Shown here: positions 1-8,932 of the stretch, piece by piece | Numbering within the stretch: the first letter of the stretch is position 1 | How the letters are laid out: each line of letters opens with the position of its first letter | Source of the DNA: Streptomyces rishiriensis | GTDB taxonomy: Bacteria; Actinomycetota; Actinomycetes; Streptomycetales; Streptomycetaceae | DNA: 64,000 nt | Assembly (NCBI RefSeq): GCF_030815485.1 | Contig: NZ_JAUSWV010000002.1 | Location: 7,440,001-7,504,000, forward strand | Direction: 5' to 3' | Program-made: the position numbers and the translations under genes | The notes under the pieces: model-generated | Databases searched by the model: none | Told to the model about the DNA's origin: nothing | What the model saw: only the letters and a program-made list of their open reading frames with translations

Positions 1-730
1 GCGCGAGCGCGGCGGCCCGCTCCCGACGCTCGTCCTCGGGCAGCGCCTCGTAACCCTCGAGGACCGGCCCGAACGGATCGGCCTTCCCCTTCTCCGCGAG
101 GAAGGCCTCGGCGGTCCGGATGATGTGCAGCGAGTTGCGCTCGCACTCCTCGGAGGTGTCGCCCCAGGCGGTGATCCCGTGCCCGCCGAGGACGCAGCCG
201 ATCGCCTGCGGGTTGGCGGCCTTCACGGCGGCGATGTCCAGTCCCAGCTGGAAGCCGGGCCGCCGCCAGGGCACCCACACCACGCTGTCGCCGAAGCACT
301 CGGCGGTCAGCTTCTCCCCGTCGGCGGCGCAGGCGAGCGCGATCCCGGAGTCGGGGTGCAGGTGGTCGACGTGGGCGGCGTCGACGAGCCCGTGCATGGC
401 GGTGTCGATCGAGGGCGCCGCGCCGCCCTTGCCGTGCAGGCAGTAGTCGAACGCGGCGACCATCTCGTCCTCGCGCTCGACGCCCGGGTACACGTCCTTC
501 AGAGCGCGCAGCCGGTCCAGTCGCAGCACGGCGAGCCCGGCCCCGGTCAGGGTGCCGAGATCCCCACCGGACCCCTTCACCCACATCAGCTCGACGTCCC
601 CGCCGGTCACGGGGTCGGTGTCGGAGGCCTTGGCGGAGGTGTTGCCGCCGGCGTAGTTGGTGTTACGGGGATCGGCGCCGAGCCGGTGGGACCGACCGAG
701 CAGGGCGGCGGCTTCGGGGTGGGTGGACAT
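1..730 (-). CDS. rhaD: Bifunctional rhamnulose-1-phosphate aldolase / L-lactaldehyde dehydrogenase (partial, N-terminal part)
   Basis: Only the first 243 codons lie in the window; the gene runs off the left edge. The frame starts MSTHPEAAALLGRSHRLGAD and shows the class II aldolase fold: GGNTSAK near residue 29, a metal-site segment HVDHLHPDS and a second histidine in GGHGITAWG. Length and family resemblance match the bacterial fusion in which an aldolase splits rhamnulose-1-phosphate into DHAP and L-lactaldehyde and a C-terminal short-chain dehydrogenase oxidises the aldehyde; that second domain would lie outside the window. The ATG at 730 is preceded by AAGGAA. It lies 116 bp downstream of rhaI on the same strand and is probably co-transcribed with it. 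No rhamnulokinase is visible; it may lie further left. Confidence 0.9.
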   Translation of the reverse strand, partial: MSTHPEAAALLGRSHRLGADPRNTNYAGGNTSAKASDTDPVTGGDVELMWVKGSGGDLGTLTGAGLAVLRLDRLRALKDVYPGVEREDEMVAAFDYCLHGKGGAAPSIDTAMHGLVDAAHVDHLHPDSGIALACAADGEKLTAECFGDSVVWVPWRRPGFQLGLDIAAVKAANPQAIGCVLGGHGITAWGDTSEECERNSLHIIRTAEAFLAEKGKADPFGPVLEGYEALPEDERRERAAALA

Positions 731-846
731 GCGGATTCCTTACTTCTCGAACGCGGGGGACGGAGCGCGCCCCGAAGGAGCGCGGAGAACTGCGCGACCA
801 GCCACGACGGGCCCGCAGTCCGCGACGGACAGGTGACGGCGGACGC

Positions 847-2025
847 TTACGCCCCCCACCCCGCCTGCTCCCCGCCGACCCGCGAGGCGACGATCTTCTC
901 GGCGTACCCGGACGCCCGGTACGCGGCCATGGGGTCGGGGTCGAGCCCCATCTCCTCCCGCACCTCACGCAGCAGCGGACGCACGTCCGTGTTGTACGCG
1001 TCCATGACCACCGCGTTCGCCTCGAGCACATCCCCGGACGCCTGGGCGGCGGCCAGCGCCGTCCGGTCGACCAGCAGCGCCTTCGCCGTGGCCTCCTGCA
1101 CGTTCATCACGGACCGGATGATCGCCGGGATCTTCGCCTCGATGTTGTGGCACTGGTCGAGCATGAACGCCACGTCGGAGGTGAACCCGCCGCCGCGCAC
1201 GACCTCGTACATGATCCGGAACAGCTGGAACGGGTCGGCGGCACCCACCATGAGGTCGTCGTCCGCGTAGAACCGCGAGTTGAAGTCGAACCCGCCGAGC
1301 TTTCCCTCGCGCAGCAGCGTGGCGACGATGAACTCGATGTTGGTGCCGGGCGCGTGGTGCCCGGTGTCGACCACGACCTGCGCCTTGGGCCCGAGCTTCA
1401 GGCAGTGCGCGTACGCCGTGCCCCAGTCCGGCACGTCCGTCGAGTAGAAGGCGGGCTCGAAGAACTTGTACTCCAGCAGCATCCGCTGCCCGTCCCCGAG
1501 CCGCTCGTACACCGCGGCGAGGCCCTCGGCGAGCCGGTCCTGCCGCTCCCGCAGATCGTCCTGGCCGGGATAGTTCGTGCCGTCGGCGAACCAGAGCTTC
1601 AGATCGGCGGAGCCGGTCGCGTCCATGATGTCGACGCACTCCAGCAGATGATCGAGCGCCTTGCGCCGCACCGCCGCGTCCGGGTGACAGACGCTGCCCA
1701 GTTTGTAGGCGTCGTCCTGGAAGGTGTTGGAGTTGATCGCGCCCAGCTTCACGCCGCGGTCCTCGGCATGTTTCGCAAGTGCTGAGTAGTCCTCCACCTT
1801 GTCCCACGGGATGTGCAGGGCCACGGTCGGGGCGGCGCCGGTGAAGAGATGCACCTGCGCCGCGTCGTCCAGCTTCTCCTGGGGGGTGCGGGGGACGCCC
1901 TCCTGGGCGAACACCTTGAAACGGGTGCCTGAGTTCCCGTACGCCCACGACGGCGTCTCGACGGCCTGGGTCTTCAGCGCGGCCTTCACCGCGGCGAGGT
2001 CGGTCACTTCGGGCTCCTGTGACAT
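847..2025 (-). CDS. rhaI: L-rhamnose isomerase
   Basis: A 392-residue protein of the Streptomyces/Rhizobium-type L-rhamnose isomerase family, converting L-rhamnose to L-rhamnulose in the cytoplasm. Metal-site segments visible include the glutamate in LLEYKFFEP, the aspartate in [11 protein letters not shown] and acidic residues in GGFDFN and YADDDL, in the order expected for this TIM-barrel enzyme. It starts with ATG and is the first gene of the leftward rhaI-aldolase unit. A consensus-like promoter (TTGACA, 17-bp spacer, TAGCTT) lies about 40-70 bp upstream, with a TGAAACGATTCA dyad at the predicted start site, so control by the LacI-type protein at 8933-9973 is likely. Confidence 0.95.
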   Translation of the reverse strand: MSQEPEVTDLAAVKAALKTQAVETPSWAYGNSGTRFKVFAQEGVPRTPQEKLDDAAQVHLFTGAAPTVALHIPWDKVEDYSALAKHAEDRGVKLGAINSNTFQDDAYKLGSVCHPDAAVRRKALDHLLECVDIMDATGSADLKLWFADGTNYPGQDDLRERQDRLAEGLAAVYERLGDGQRMLLEYKFFEPAFYSTDVPDWGTAYAHCLKLGPKAQVVVDTGHHAPGTNIEFIVATLLREGKLGGFDFNSRFYADDDLMVGAADPFQLFRIMYEVVRGGGFTSDVAFMLDQCHNIEAKIPAIIRSVMNVQEATAKALLVDRTALAAAQASGDVLEANAVVMDAYNTDVRPLLREVREEMGLDPDPMAAYRASGYAEKIVASRVGGEQAGWGA

Positions 2026-2046
2026 CGGTCCGGAACAACTCCCGGA

Positions 2047-2058
2047 TGAAACGATTCA
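2047..2058. promoter_or_regulatory. LacI-type operator candidate at the rhaI start site
   Basis: TGAAACGATTCA is a dyad with half-sites TGAA/TTCA around a central ACGA. It sits at the predicted transcription start of rhaI and resembles the site at 2213-2224 (consensus TGAAACSWTTCA). Confidence 0.5.
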
Positions 2059-2065
2059 GAACGGG

Positions 2066-2094
2066 AAGCTATGAGGCTGCGGGAAGAGTGTCAA
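2066..2094 (-). promoter_or_regulatory. Predicted promoter of rhaI
   Basis: Read on the minus strand, TTGACA (2094-2089) is followed after exactly 17 bp by TAGCTT (2071-2066). This is close to the housekeeping HrdB consensus. The predicted start is near 2060, directly beside the 2047-2058 dyad. Confidence 0.6.
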
Positions 2095-2143
2095 GCCCTC
2101 TGGGCTGCTTCGTTCTCCGTGACCGCCGCGTGACCTTCGGCTA

Positions 2144-2158
2144 TCGAAAACTTTTCGA
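2144..2158. promoter_or_regulatory. Perfect 15-bp palindrome in the rhamnose divergent promoter region
   Basis: TCGAAAACTTTTCGA is a perfect 7-1-7 palindrome. It lies midway between the rhaI and transporter promoters, 10 bp upstream of the rightward -35 hexamer. It shares the GAAAC/TTTC core with the two flanking dyads. Confidence 0.5.
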
Positions 2159-2168
2159 GACGTACCCA

Positions 2169-2198
2169 TTGACGTGACATGGCCGGGCTGCCTAACGT
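2169..2198 (+). promoter_or_regulatory. Predicted promoter of the rhamnose transporter operon
   Basis: TTGACG (2169-2174) and TAACGT (2193-2198) are separated by 18 bp. The predicted start near 2205 is just upstream of the 2213-2224 dyad. Confidence 0.5.
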
Positions 2199-2212
2199 CC
2201 CGGCAATCCAGT

Positions 2213-2224
2213 TGAAACCTTTCA
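2213..2224. promoter_or_regulatory. LacI-type operator candidate at the transporter-operon start site
   Basis: TGAAACCTTTCA has perfect TGAAA/TTTCA half-sites around a CC centre, at about +8 of the predicted transcript. It is the counterpart of the site at the rhaI start. Confidence 0.5.
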
Positions 2225-2268
2225 CGACGCCGTGAGGGCACGTCCCGGGCGTCGTCGAGGAGCCATCC

Positions 2269-3786
2269 ATGACCCACCCGTCCGACGCGGGACCGGCCCC
2301 GGTGCTGGCGTTGAGGGACGTAGCCAAGTCCTTCGGCGCCGTTCGCGCCCTGCGGGGCGTCTCCCTGGAGCTGTTCCCCGGTGAGGTGCACGCCCTCGCC
2401 GGCGAGAACGGCGCGGGCAAGTCCACGCTCATCAAGACCCTCGCGGGAGTGCACCGGCCCGACGCGGGCCGGGTGCTGCTCGACGGTGAGCCCGTCGTCT
2501 TCCACGGCCCCGGCGACGCCCGCGACGCCGGTATCGCCGTGATCTACCAGGAGCCCACGCTCTTCCCCGACCTGTCGATCGCCGAGAACATCTTCATGGG
2601 GCGCCAGCCCCGGCGCGCCCTCGGCCGCATCGACCACAAGGCCACCCACGCGGCCACCGCCGATCTGATGCGGCGCCTGGGCGTCGAACTCGACCCCGAC
2701 CGTCCGGCGCGCGGCCTGTCCATCGCGGACCAGCAGATCGTCGAGATCGCCAAGGCGCTCTCCTTCGACGCCCGCGTCCTGATCATGGACGAGCCGACCG
2801 CCGCTCTCACCGGCAGCGAGGTCGCCCGGCTGTTCGGCGTCGTGCGCACCCTGCGTGAGCAGGGCGCGGCGGTGCTGTTCATCTCGCACCGGCTGGAGGA
2901 GATCTTCGAGATCTGCCAGCGGGTGACCACCCTGCGCGACGGCGCCTGGATCGCCAGCGAACCGCTGGCGGACATGACCGAGGACGACCTGGTCCGCCGG
3001 ATGGTCGGCCGTGACCTCGACGAGCTCTACCCCAAGCAGGACGTGACACCGGGCGAGGTCGCCCTCAGCGTCCGCCGGCTGACGCGGGAGGGTGTCTTCA
3101 CCGACGTCTCCTTCGAGGTCCGGCGCGGCGAGATCGTCGGCCTCGCCGGACTCGTCGGCGCCGGGCGCACCGAGGTCGCCCGGGCGGTCTTCGGCATCGA
3201 CCGCTGGGACGCCGGGGAAGTCGAGGTCCAGGGCCGCCGGCTGACGAACGGCGCGCCCTCCACCGCGATGGCGGCCGGCCTCGCGCTGGTCCCCGAGGAC
3301 CGGCGGGCCCAGGGCCTGGTGATGGACATGTCGATCGAGCGCAACATCGGTCTGACCGGCCTGCGCACGACCGTGAAGGCCGGCCTGATGGACCGCGGCG
3401 CCGAACGCAGCCGTTCCCTCGACTGGGCGGTCAAGCTCCAGGTCAAGTACGCCCGGATCGCCGACACCGTCAACACGCTGTCCGGCGGGAACCAGCAGAA
3501 GGTCGTCCTCGCCAAGTGGCTCGCCACCGGTCCCAGGGTGCTCATCGTCGACGAGCCGACCCGCGGTATCGACGTCGGCACCAAGGCCGAGGTGCACCGG
3601 CTGCTCAGTGAGCTGGCCGCCGACGGGGTCGCCGTCCTGATGATCTCCTCCGACCTGCCCGAGATCCTCGGCATGGCCGACCGCGTGCTGGTGATGCACG
3701 AGGGCCGGCTCGCCGCCGAGATCCCCCGTACCGAAGCCACCGAGGAAACCGTGATGGCCGCAGCCACCGGGAGGGCAGCCGCATGA
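2269..3786 (+). CDS. rhaT: Rhamnose ABC transporter, ATP-binding protein (two ATPase domains)
   Basis: A 505-residue sugar-type ATPase of the RbsA/XylG class with two tandem nucleotide-binding domains. Domain 1 has Walker [10 protein letters not shown] near residue 45, a degenerate signature [15 protein letters not shown] and Walker [10 protein letters not shown]. Domain 2 has a degenerate P-loop GLVGAGRTE, an intact [15 protein letters not shown] signature and LIVDEPTRG. It powers import through the two permeases encoded next; its stop overlaps the first permease start by 4 bp, indicating translational coupling. First gene of the rightward operon; rhamnose specificity is inferred from the neighbouring mutarotase, isomerase and aldolase. 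Confidence 0.93.
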   Translation: MTHPSDAGPAPVLALRDVAKSFGAVRALRGVSLELFPGEVHALAGENGAGKSTLIKTLAGVHRPDAGRVLLDGEPVVFHGPGDARDAGIAVIYQEPTLFPDLSIAENIFMGRQPRRALGRIDHKATHAATADLMRRLGVELDPDRPARGLSIADQQIVEIAKALSFDARVLIMDEPTAALTGSEVARLFGVVRTLREQGAAVLFISHRLEEIFEICQRVTTLRDGAWIASEPLADMTEDDLVRRMVGRDLDELYPKQDVTPGEVALSVRRLTREGVFTDVSFEVRRGEIVGLAGLVGAGRTEVARAVFGIDRWDAGEVEVQGRRLTNGAPSTAMAAGLALVPEDRRAQGLVMDMSIERNIGLTGLRTTVKAGLMDRGAERSRSLDWAVKLQVKYARIADTVNTLSGGNQQKVVLAKWLATGPRVLIVDEPTRGIDVGTKAEVHRLLSELAADGVAVLMISSDLPEILGMADRVLVMHEGRLAAEIPRTEATEETVMAAATGRAAA

Positions 3787-4877
3787 CGGTGACCGCCTCC
3801 CACGAGGCCCCCGTCGCCGAGGCGTCGAAGTCCGGCGGCACCCGGCTGGTCGACCGCGTCTTCAAGATGCGCGAACTCGCCATCCTGGTCGTCTTCCTGG
3901 TGATGATCGCCGTCACCCAGGCCGGCAACAGCGAGTTCCTGTCCGAGCAGGGCATCAAGGACCTGCTGCTGAACGCGACCATCCTGGTGCTGGTCGCCAC
4001 CGGCCAGTCCCTGGTCGTCATCACCCGCAACGTCGACCTGTCGGTCGGCTCCACCCTCGGCATCAGCGCCTTCGCCGCCGGCACGTATCTGCACGGCGGC
4101 GGCAACCCGGTGATCGCGATCGTGCTGGCGATCCTGCTGGGCGTCGGCTTCGGCCTCCTCAACGGCCTGCTGGTCAGCCTCGGTCAGGTTCCTGCCCTCG
4201 TCGTCACCCTCGGCACGCTGTACATCATCCGCGGCATCGACTCCATCTGGGTCGGCTCCCGCCAGATCACCGCGGCCGACCTGCCGAACTCGTTCGTCGA
4301 CTTCGGCTCCGGCGGTCTCTCGGCCGTCCCGTGGCTGGCGCTGATCGCGCTCGCCGTCCTCATCGCCACCGCGTACTACCTCAAGCACTTCGGCAGCGGA
4401 CGCGAGCTGTACGCGCTCGGCTCCAACCCGGAGGCCGCCCGGCTCGCCGGCATCCCCGTCCGCAAGCGGATCCTCGCCGCGTACACCTTCTGCGGCGGTC
4501 TCGCCGGCCTCGCCGGGGCGATGTACCTGGCCCGGTTCGGCAACGTCGACTCCGGGACCGGCAACGGCTACGAACTCACCGTCGTCAGCGCGGTCGTGGT
4601 CGGCGGCGTCGTCTTCACCGGCGGCTCCGGCAGCGTCTACGGCGCAGCCCTCGGCGCACTGCTGCTCACCTCCATCAACAGCGTCCTGCCCGCCCTCGGC
4701 GTCAGTTCGGTCTGGGTGCTCGCCATCAACGGCGTGCTGCTCCTGCTGGCCATCGCGGTCGACCGGGTCGTCGCCCTGCGGGTGGCCTCCGCGCTGAAGA
4801 AGAAGTCGGGGGCGGCCCGGACCGGCGCCGCCCCCGCGCAGCCCACCGTCAAGAAGGGAGACGCCGGCCATGCCTGA
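3783..4877 (+). CDS. rhaP: Rhamnose ABC transporter, permease protein
   Basis: A 364-residue RbsC-type permease of the ribose/xylose transport family. About ten hydrophobic segments run from [15 protein letters not shown] near residue 35 to the C-terminus, with the family motif [13 protein letters not shown] in the first half and [12 protein letters not shown] in the cytoplasmic loop. A basic tail rich in Lys and Ala follows the last helix. It overlaps both the upstream ATPase gene (4 bp) and the downstream permease gene (8 bp), so the three are probably translated in a coupled manner. It forms the membrane channel with the second permease. Confidence 0.92.
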   Translation: MTVTASHEAPVAEASKSGGTRLVDRVFKMRELAILVVFLVMIAVTQAGNSEFLSEQGIKDLLLNATILVLVATGQSLVVITRNVDLSVGSTLGISAFAAGTYLHGGGNPVIAIVLAILLGVGFGLLNGLLVSLGQVPALVVTLGTLYIIRGIDSIWVGSRQITAADLPNSFVDFGSGGLSAVPWLALIALAVLIATAYYLKHFGSGRELYALGSNPEAARLAGIPVRKRILAAYTFCGGLAGLAGAMYLARFGNVDSGTGNGYELTVVSAVVVGGVVFTGGSGSVYGAALGALLLTSINSVLPALGVSSVWVLAINGVLLLLAIAVDRVVALRVASALKKKSGAARTGAAPAQPTVKKGDAGHA

Positions 4878-5862
4878 GTCGCTCACCCGCGCCGTCCGCT
4901 GGGACACGGTCGTCGGCGCCCTCCTCATCGTCCTGCTGCTGTTCTCGTTCTCCTTCGTGGACGGCTTCGGCAACGCCCTCAACCTGTCGTTCCTGATCGG
5001 CAACACCCTGCCGATCGCGCTCATCGCGCTGCCGATGACCCTGCTGGTCGTCGCCGGCGAGATCGACCTGTCCGTCGCCTCCACCGCCGGGCTGTCCGGC
5101 GCGGTGATGGGCGCCCTGTGGAACCAGGGCCTGACGATCGAGGCGATCATCCCGGTCTGCCTGCTGCTCGGTGTGGTGTGCGGGCTGGTCAACGGCCTGC
5201 TCGTGACCCGCCTCGGGCTCCCCTCGCTCGCCGTCACCATCGGCACCATGGCCGCCTACCGGGGCATCGCGCAGATCGTGCTCGGCTCCGACGCGGTCAC
5301 CGACTTCCCCACCCAGTACCTGGACTTCGCGGCCGGCCGGCTCGGGGACACCTTCCTCCCGCAGGCATTCCTGCCCTTCGTCGTGCTGCTCGCGATCGCC
5401 GTGGTCGTCCTGCACGCCACCCCGTTCGGCCGCTCGCTGTTCGCGATCGGCGCCAGCGAGGAGGCCGCCCGGTTCGCCGGCATCCGGGTCAGGCGGCACA
5501 AGCTGGTCCTGTTCACGGTGACCGGCCTGATGGCCTCCCTCACCGGCATCTTCTGGGCCCTGCACTACGCCAGCGCCCGTTACGACAACGCCACCGGCCT
5601 CGAACTCTCCGTCATCGCCGCCGTCCTGCTCGGCGGTATCGACTTCGACGGCGGCAAGGGCACGCTCGGCGGCGCGATCGCGGGAGTCTTCCTGCTCGGC
5701 GCCGCGCAGAACGTGATGAGCCTCCAGGACGTCTCCGCCCAGTCGCAGATCGTCGTCACCGGCGTCCTGCTCGTCGTCTCCGTGCTCGGCCCCCGGGTCG
5801 CACGGCAGATCTCCGTCGCACGGGCGGGCCGTAGAGCCGCGGCCCCGACGCCGACGGTCTAA
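4870..5862 (+). CDS. rhaQ: Rhamnose ABC transporter, second permease protein
   Basis: A 330-residue RbsC-type permease, paralogous to its upstream neighbour. It carries GEIDLSVASTAGLSG in the early transmembrane region and GASEEAARFAGI in the conserved cytoplasmic loop. Two distinct permease genes rather than one homodimeric permease are typical of the rhamnose (RhaSTPQ) transport systems known from rhizobia. It starts inside the end of the previous gene and is followed 34 bp later by the binding-protein gene. Confidence 0.92.
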   Translation: MPESLTRAVRWDTVVGALLIVLLLFSFSFVDGFGNALNLSFLIGNTLPIALIALPMTLLVVAGEIDLSVASTAGLSGAVMGALWNQGLTIEAIIPVCLLLGVVCGLVNGLLVTRLGLPSLAVTIGTMAAYRGIAQIVLGSDAVTDFPTQYLDFAAGRLGDTFLPQAFLPFVVLLAIAVVVLHATPFGRSLFAIGASEEAARFAGIRVRRHKLVLFTVTGLMASLTGIFWALHYASARYDNATGLELSVIAAVLLGGIDFDGGKGTLGGAIAGVFLLGAAQNVMSLQDVSAQSQIVVTGVLLVVSVLGPRVARQISVARAGRRAAAPTPTV

Positions 5863-5896
5863 CTCCGCTTCGCTCACCTCGTAAAGGAACCCCGTG

Positions 5897-6979
5897 ATGC
5901 GCAAGTCATCCCTCCGTCGTGCCTGTGCGGCCCTGGCCGCCGTCTCCTCCCTCGCGCTCGCCGCCACCGCCTGCGGCGGCACGACCAAGGAGGACGTGAA
6001 GAACGAGAGCACCGGCGCCGCCGCCGCCGCCGGCAAGGCCGACCCCGGCGCGGCCACCAAGAAGGGCCTGACGGTCGGCTTCCTGCCCAAGCAGGTCAAC
6101 AACCCCTACTTCACCTCCGCCGACAAGGGCGGCGAGGCGGCCCTGAAGACGCTGGGCTCCGGCTACAAGGAGGTCGGCCCCTCCAGCGCCACCGACACCT
6201 CCAGCCAGGTGTCCTACGTCAACACCCTCACCCAGCAGCAGGTCGACGCGATGGCCGTGTCCGCCCAGGACCCGGGCGCCCTGTGCACCGCGCTCAAGCA
6301 GGCCATGAGCAACAAGATCAAGGTCGTCACCTACGACTCGGACACCAACCCCGAGTGCCGCAACGCCTTCGTCTCGCAGGCGTCCGCCGAGGACCTGGGC
6401 CGTACCGAGGTGCAGCTGCTCGCCGAACAGATCGGCTACAAGGGCGAGATCGCGATCCTGTCCGCCGCGCAGACCGCGACGAACCAGAACACCTGGATCG
6501 ACTTCATGAAGGACGAGCTGAAGGACGCCAAGTACAAGGACGTCAAGCTCGTCAAGGTGGCCTACGGCAACGACGACGCCCAGCAGTCCTTCCAGCAGAC
6601 CCAGGGCCTGCTCCAGCAGTACCCGAACCTGAAGGGGATCATCTCCCCGACCACCGTCGGCATCAAGGCGGCCGCCCAGTACCTGTCGGGCTCCAAGTAC
6701 AAGGGCAAGGTCAAGCTGACCGGCCTCGGCACCCCGAACGACATGCGCACCTACGTCAAGAACGGCACCGTCGACGCCTTCGAGCTCTGGGACCCCTCGA
6801 AGCTCGGCGCGCTGGCCGCCCAGACGGCGGTGGCGCTGGTCTCGGGCCAGATCACCGGCGCGCAGGGCGAGACCTTCAAGGCCGACGGCACCACGTACAC
6901 CATCGGCAAGGACGGTGTGATCAGCCTCGGCAAGCCGACCGTGTTCGACGCCAAGAACATCGACCAGTTCAACTTCTAG
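5897..6979 (+). CDS. rhaS: Rhamnose ABC transporter, substrate-binding lipoprotein
   Basis: A 360-residue periplasmic-binding-protein type 1 (sugar) protein. The N-terminus MRKSSLRRACAALAAVSS leads to a lipobox ending TAC, so it should be anchored outside the membrane. The mature part begins LTVGFLPKQVNNPYF, typical of the rhamnose-binding RhaS family, and continues with SAQDPGALCTALKQA and VVTYDSD. I chose the ATG at 5897 because AAGGA ends 8 bp upstream; a GTG at 5894 is the alternative. It delivers sugar to the two permeases upstream. Confidence 0.92.
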   Translation: MRKSSLRRACAALAAVSSLALAATACGGTTKEDVKNESTGAAAAAGKADPGAATKKGLTVGFLPKQVNNPYFTSADKGGEAALKTLGSGYKEVGPSSATDTSSQVSYVNTLTQQQVDAMAVSAQDPGALCTALKQAMSNKIKVVTYDSDTNPECRNAFVSQASAEDLGRTEVQLLAEQIGYKGEIAILSAAQTATNQNTWIDFMKDELKDAKYKDVKLVKVAYGNDDAQQSFQQTQGLLQQYPNLKGIISPTTVGIKAAAQYLSGSKYKGKVKLTGLGTPNDMRTYVKNGTVDAFELWDPSKLGALAAQTAVALVSGQITGAQGETFKADGTTYTIGKDGVISLGKPTVFDAKNIDQFNF

Positions 6980-7020
6980 TCGCCGATCGCCTCGAACCCC
7001 CCACGGAGGAGCGGTACTTC

Positions 7021-7341
7021 ATGCAGCGCGTCTGTTTCCTGCTCAAGGTCCGCCAGGACCGGCTCGCCGAGTACCGCGAACGCCATGCCGCCGTGTGGCC
7101 GGAGATGCTGGAAGCTCTCTCGGCCACCGGCTGGCACAACTACTCCCTCTTCCTGAGAGACGACGGCCTGCTCGTCGGCTATCTGGAGACGGAGGACTTC
7201 GCCGCGGCCCAGGCCGGTATGGAGGCCGCCGACGTCAACGCCCGTTGGCAGGCCGAGATGGCCCCGTTCTTCGAGTCGCTCGACGGCGCCCGGCCCGACG
7301 AGGCGATGAAGCCCCTCACCGAAGTGTTCCACCTCGCCTGA
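7021..7341 (+). CDS. rhaM: L-rhamnose mutarotase
   Basis: A 106-residue protein of the RhaM family, which interconverts the alpha and beta anomers of L-rhamnose so that imported sugar reaches the isomerase in the right form. Tyr18, His22 and Trp76 fall at the same positions as the active-site residues known for E. coli RhaM, within YRERHAAVW and NARWQAEM. An AGGAG ribosome binding site precedes the ATG. It lies between the binding protein and the secreted propeller protein in the same operon. Confidence 0.95.
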   Translation: MQRVCFLLKVRQDRLAEYRERHAAVWPEMLEALSATGWHNYSLFLRDDGLLVGYLETEDFAAAQAGMEAADVNARWQAEMAPFFESLDGARPDEAMKPLTEVFHLA

Positions 7342-7416
7342 CACCCCCGTCCCCCTCCCTCCCCTCCGCTCCGTTCCCTTCGTTTCCCGCTCTCGCAGAC
7401 GATGGAGTCCCCCGAG

Positions 7417-8841
7417 ATGAGACGACGCACCCTGCTGGCAGGCGCTCTCCTCAGCGCCGCGGCGTCCCCGGTCCTCGCCGCCGGCACCGCCCGCGCCGCC
7501 GACCCCGGCCCCTCGGTCACCAAGAAGGCGACCACGCAACTCGACGCCACGGCCCTGTTCTTCGTGTCCTACGACGGCCTGGTCAACAACAACTCGTTCC
7601 AGAAGAACGGTCTGCTGACCTACAAGGGCTACCAGTACGCCGCCTGGTACACGTCCACCAAGAACGCGGTCGTCGCCCGCCGCGTCCTCGGCGGCACCGC
7701 CTGGTCCACCGTCACCCTCGCGCACCAGCTCAAGGCCAGCGACTCGCACAACGTCATCTCCATGGGCGTCTCGAAGAGCGACGGCCGCCTGCACCTCAAC
7801 ATGGACTCCCACAGCGACGGCTTCTTCTACGTGAAGTCGGTCGCCGGACTCCTGGACAACCCGGCGACCACCTCCTGGACGTCGTCCGTCTTCGGCGCCG
7901 TACAGACCACCCTCGACGGCCTCGCGCTCACCACCCAGTTCACCTACCCGCAGTTCATCGCCACCGCCGAGGGCAGACTCCAGCTCAGCTACCGGGTCGG
8001 CATCTCCGGCAACGGCCGCAACGCCCTCGCGGAGTACGACGGTTCGACCTGGACGAACCTCGGCGAGTGGTCCAGCTCCACCGGCACCTACACCAGCGAG
8101 CACGGCTCCTCGACCGTCCGCAACATGTACCTGCACGGCATCGACTACGACGTCAACGGCCGGCTGCACTCCTTCTTCACCTGGCGCGAGCAGAACGGCG
8201 CCGTGATGTGCGCCGGCGGCGGCATCACCAACCACGACACCGGCTACGTCTACTCCACCGACCGCGGGCGCACCTGGCGCAACAACGCGGGCACCGTCGT
8301 CGGCACCACGGGCGGCTCCGACAAGGTCGCCGTCACGGACGCCGGACTCGTCGTGGACGCGCTCAACCCCGACCACTCCCTGATGAACCAGGAGAGCCAG
8401 GCCACCGACTCCGCCGGCCTTCCGCACGCGATCATCAGCTACGTCCCCGGCCGCTTCGGCCAGTGCACCACCGACTACGTCAGCGACCGCACGGCCAACG
8501 GCCGCGCGTTCCACCTGCGCAAGAACTCCTCCGGGAGCTGGCAGAAGACGGAGATACCCGTGGTCCTCGGTTCCAGCCAGCGCACCAAGCTGGTCCTGGA
8601 CAAGTACGACAACGCGTACGCGATCTTCCCCTTCGGCCGGATCGCCGGCGCCTCCAAGGCCTCCGGTTACACGGACTGGACGGTGCTCTTCGACGGCAGC
8701 GGCCTCAACGCCTTCGGCGAGGTCGTGATCGACGAACTGCGCGTCAAGGCCGACAACATGCTGTCGATCATGTACCAGGAGAAGTCGAGCGGGACGACCC
8801 CCTCGGCGCTCCACGTCGTCGACTTCGCCCTGCCCGCATGA
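7417..8841 (+). CDS. Secreted BNR-repeat beta-propeller protein, candidate rhamnose-releasing polysaccharide lyase/glycosidase
   Basis: A 474-residue exported protein. I chose ATG 7417 because GGAG (7404-7407) lies 9 bp upstream and it begins MRRRTLLAGALL, a twin-arginine-like signal ending near AAGTARA. The body has BNR_4-type features: repeated strand-loop units, YSTDRGRTWRNN, HAIISYVP and many Tyr/Trp. Proteins of this fold include PL42-type L-rhamnose-alpha-1,4-D-glucuronate lyases that cap-trim gum arabic and arabinogalactan, and also ulvan lyases. Placement inside the rhamnose uptake operon favours a role in liberating terminal rhamnose outside the cell. The family is well supported; the reaction is inference. 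Confidence 0.75.
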   Translation: MRRRTLLAGALLSAAASPVLAAGTARAADPGPSVTKKATTQLDATALFFVSYDGLVNNNSFQKNGLLTYKGYQYAAWYTSTKNAVVARRVLGGTAWSTVTLAHQLKASDSHNVISMGVSKSDGRLHLNMDSHSDGFFYVKSVAGLLDNPATTSWTSSVFGAVQTTLDGLALTTQFTYPQFIATAEGRLQLSYRVGISGNGRNALAEYDGSTWTNLGEWSSSTGTYTSEHGSSTVRNMYLHGIDYDVNGRLHSFFTWREQNGAVMCAGGGITNHDTGYVYSTDRGRTWRNNAGTVVGTTGGSDKVAVTDAGLVVDALNPDHSLMNQESQATDSAGLPHAIISYVPGRFGQCTTDYVSDRTANGRAFHLRKNSSGSWQKTEIPVVLGSSQRTKLVLDKYDNAYAIFPFGRIAGASKASGYTDWTVLFDGSGLNAFGEVVIDELRVKADNMLSIMYQEKSSGTTPSALHVVDFALPA

Positions 8842-8932
8842 CCCGTATCCGCACTCGGACAGGGGTGCGGCGGGATGACGGTAATGTGAAGGCCGTCCCG
8901 CCGTACCCCGTTCACCTGGAGGTCCCCGCCTG

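Noticed and set aside
2056-5249. Very long open frames antisense to the rhamnose ABC transporter genes (547 and 740 codons)
   Set aside because: They mirror the high third-position GC of the real genes, encode low-complexity Gly/Asp/Ala/Arg/Val-rich sequence without domains, and conflict with well-recognised transporter proteins.
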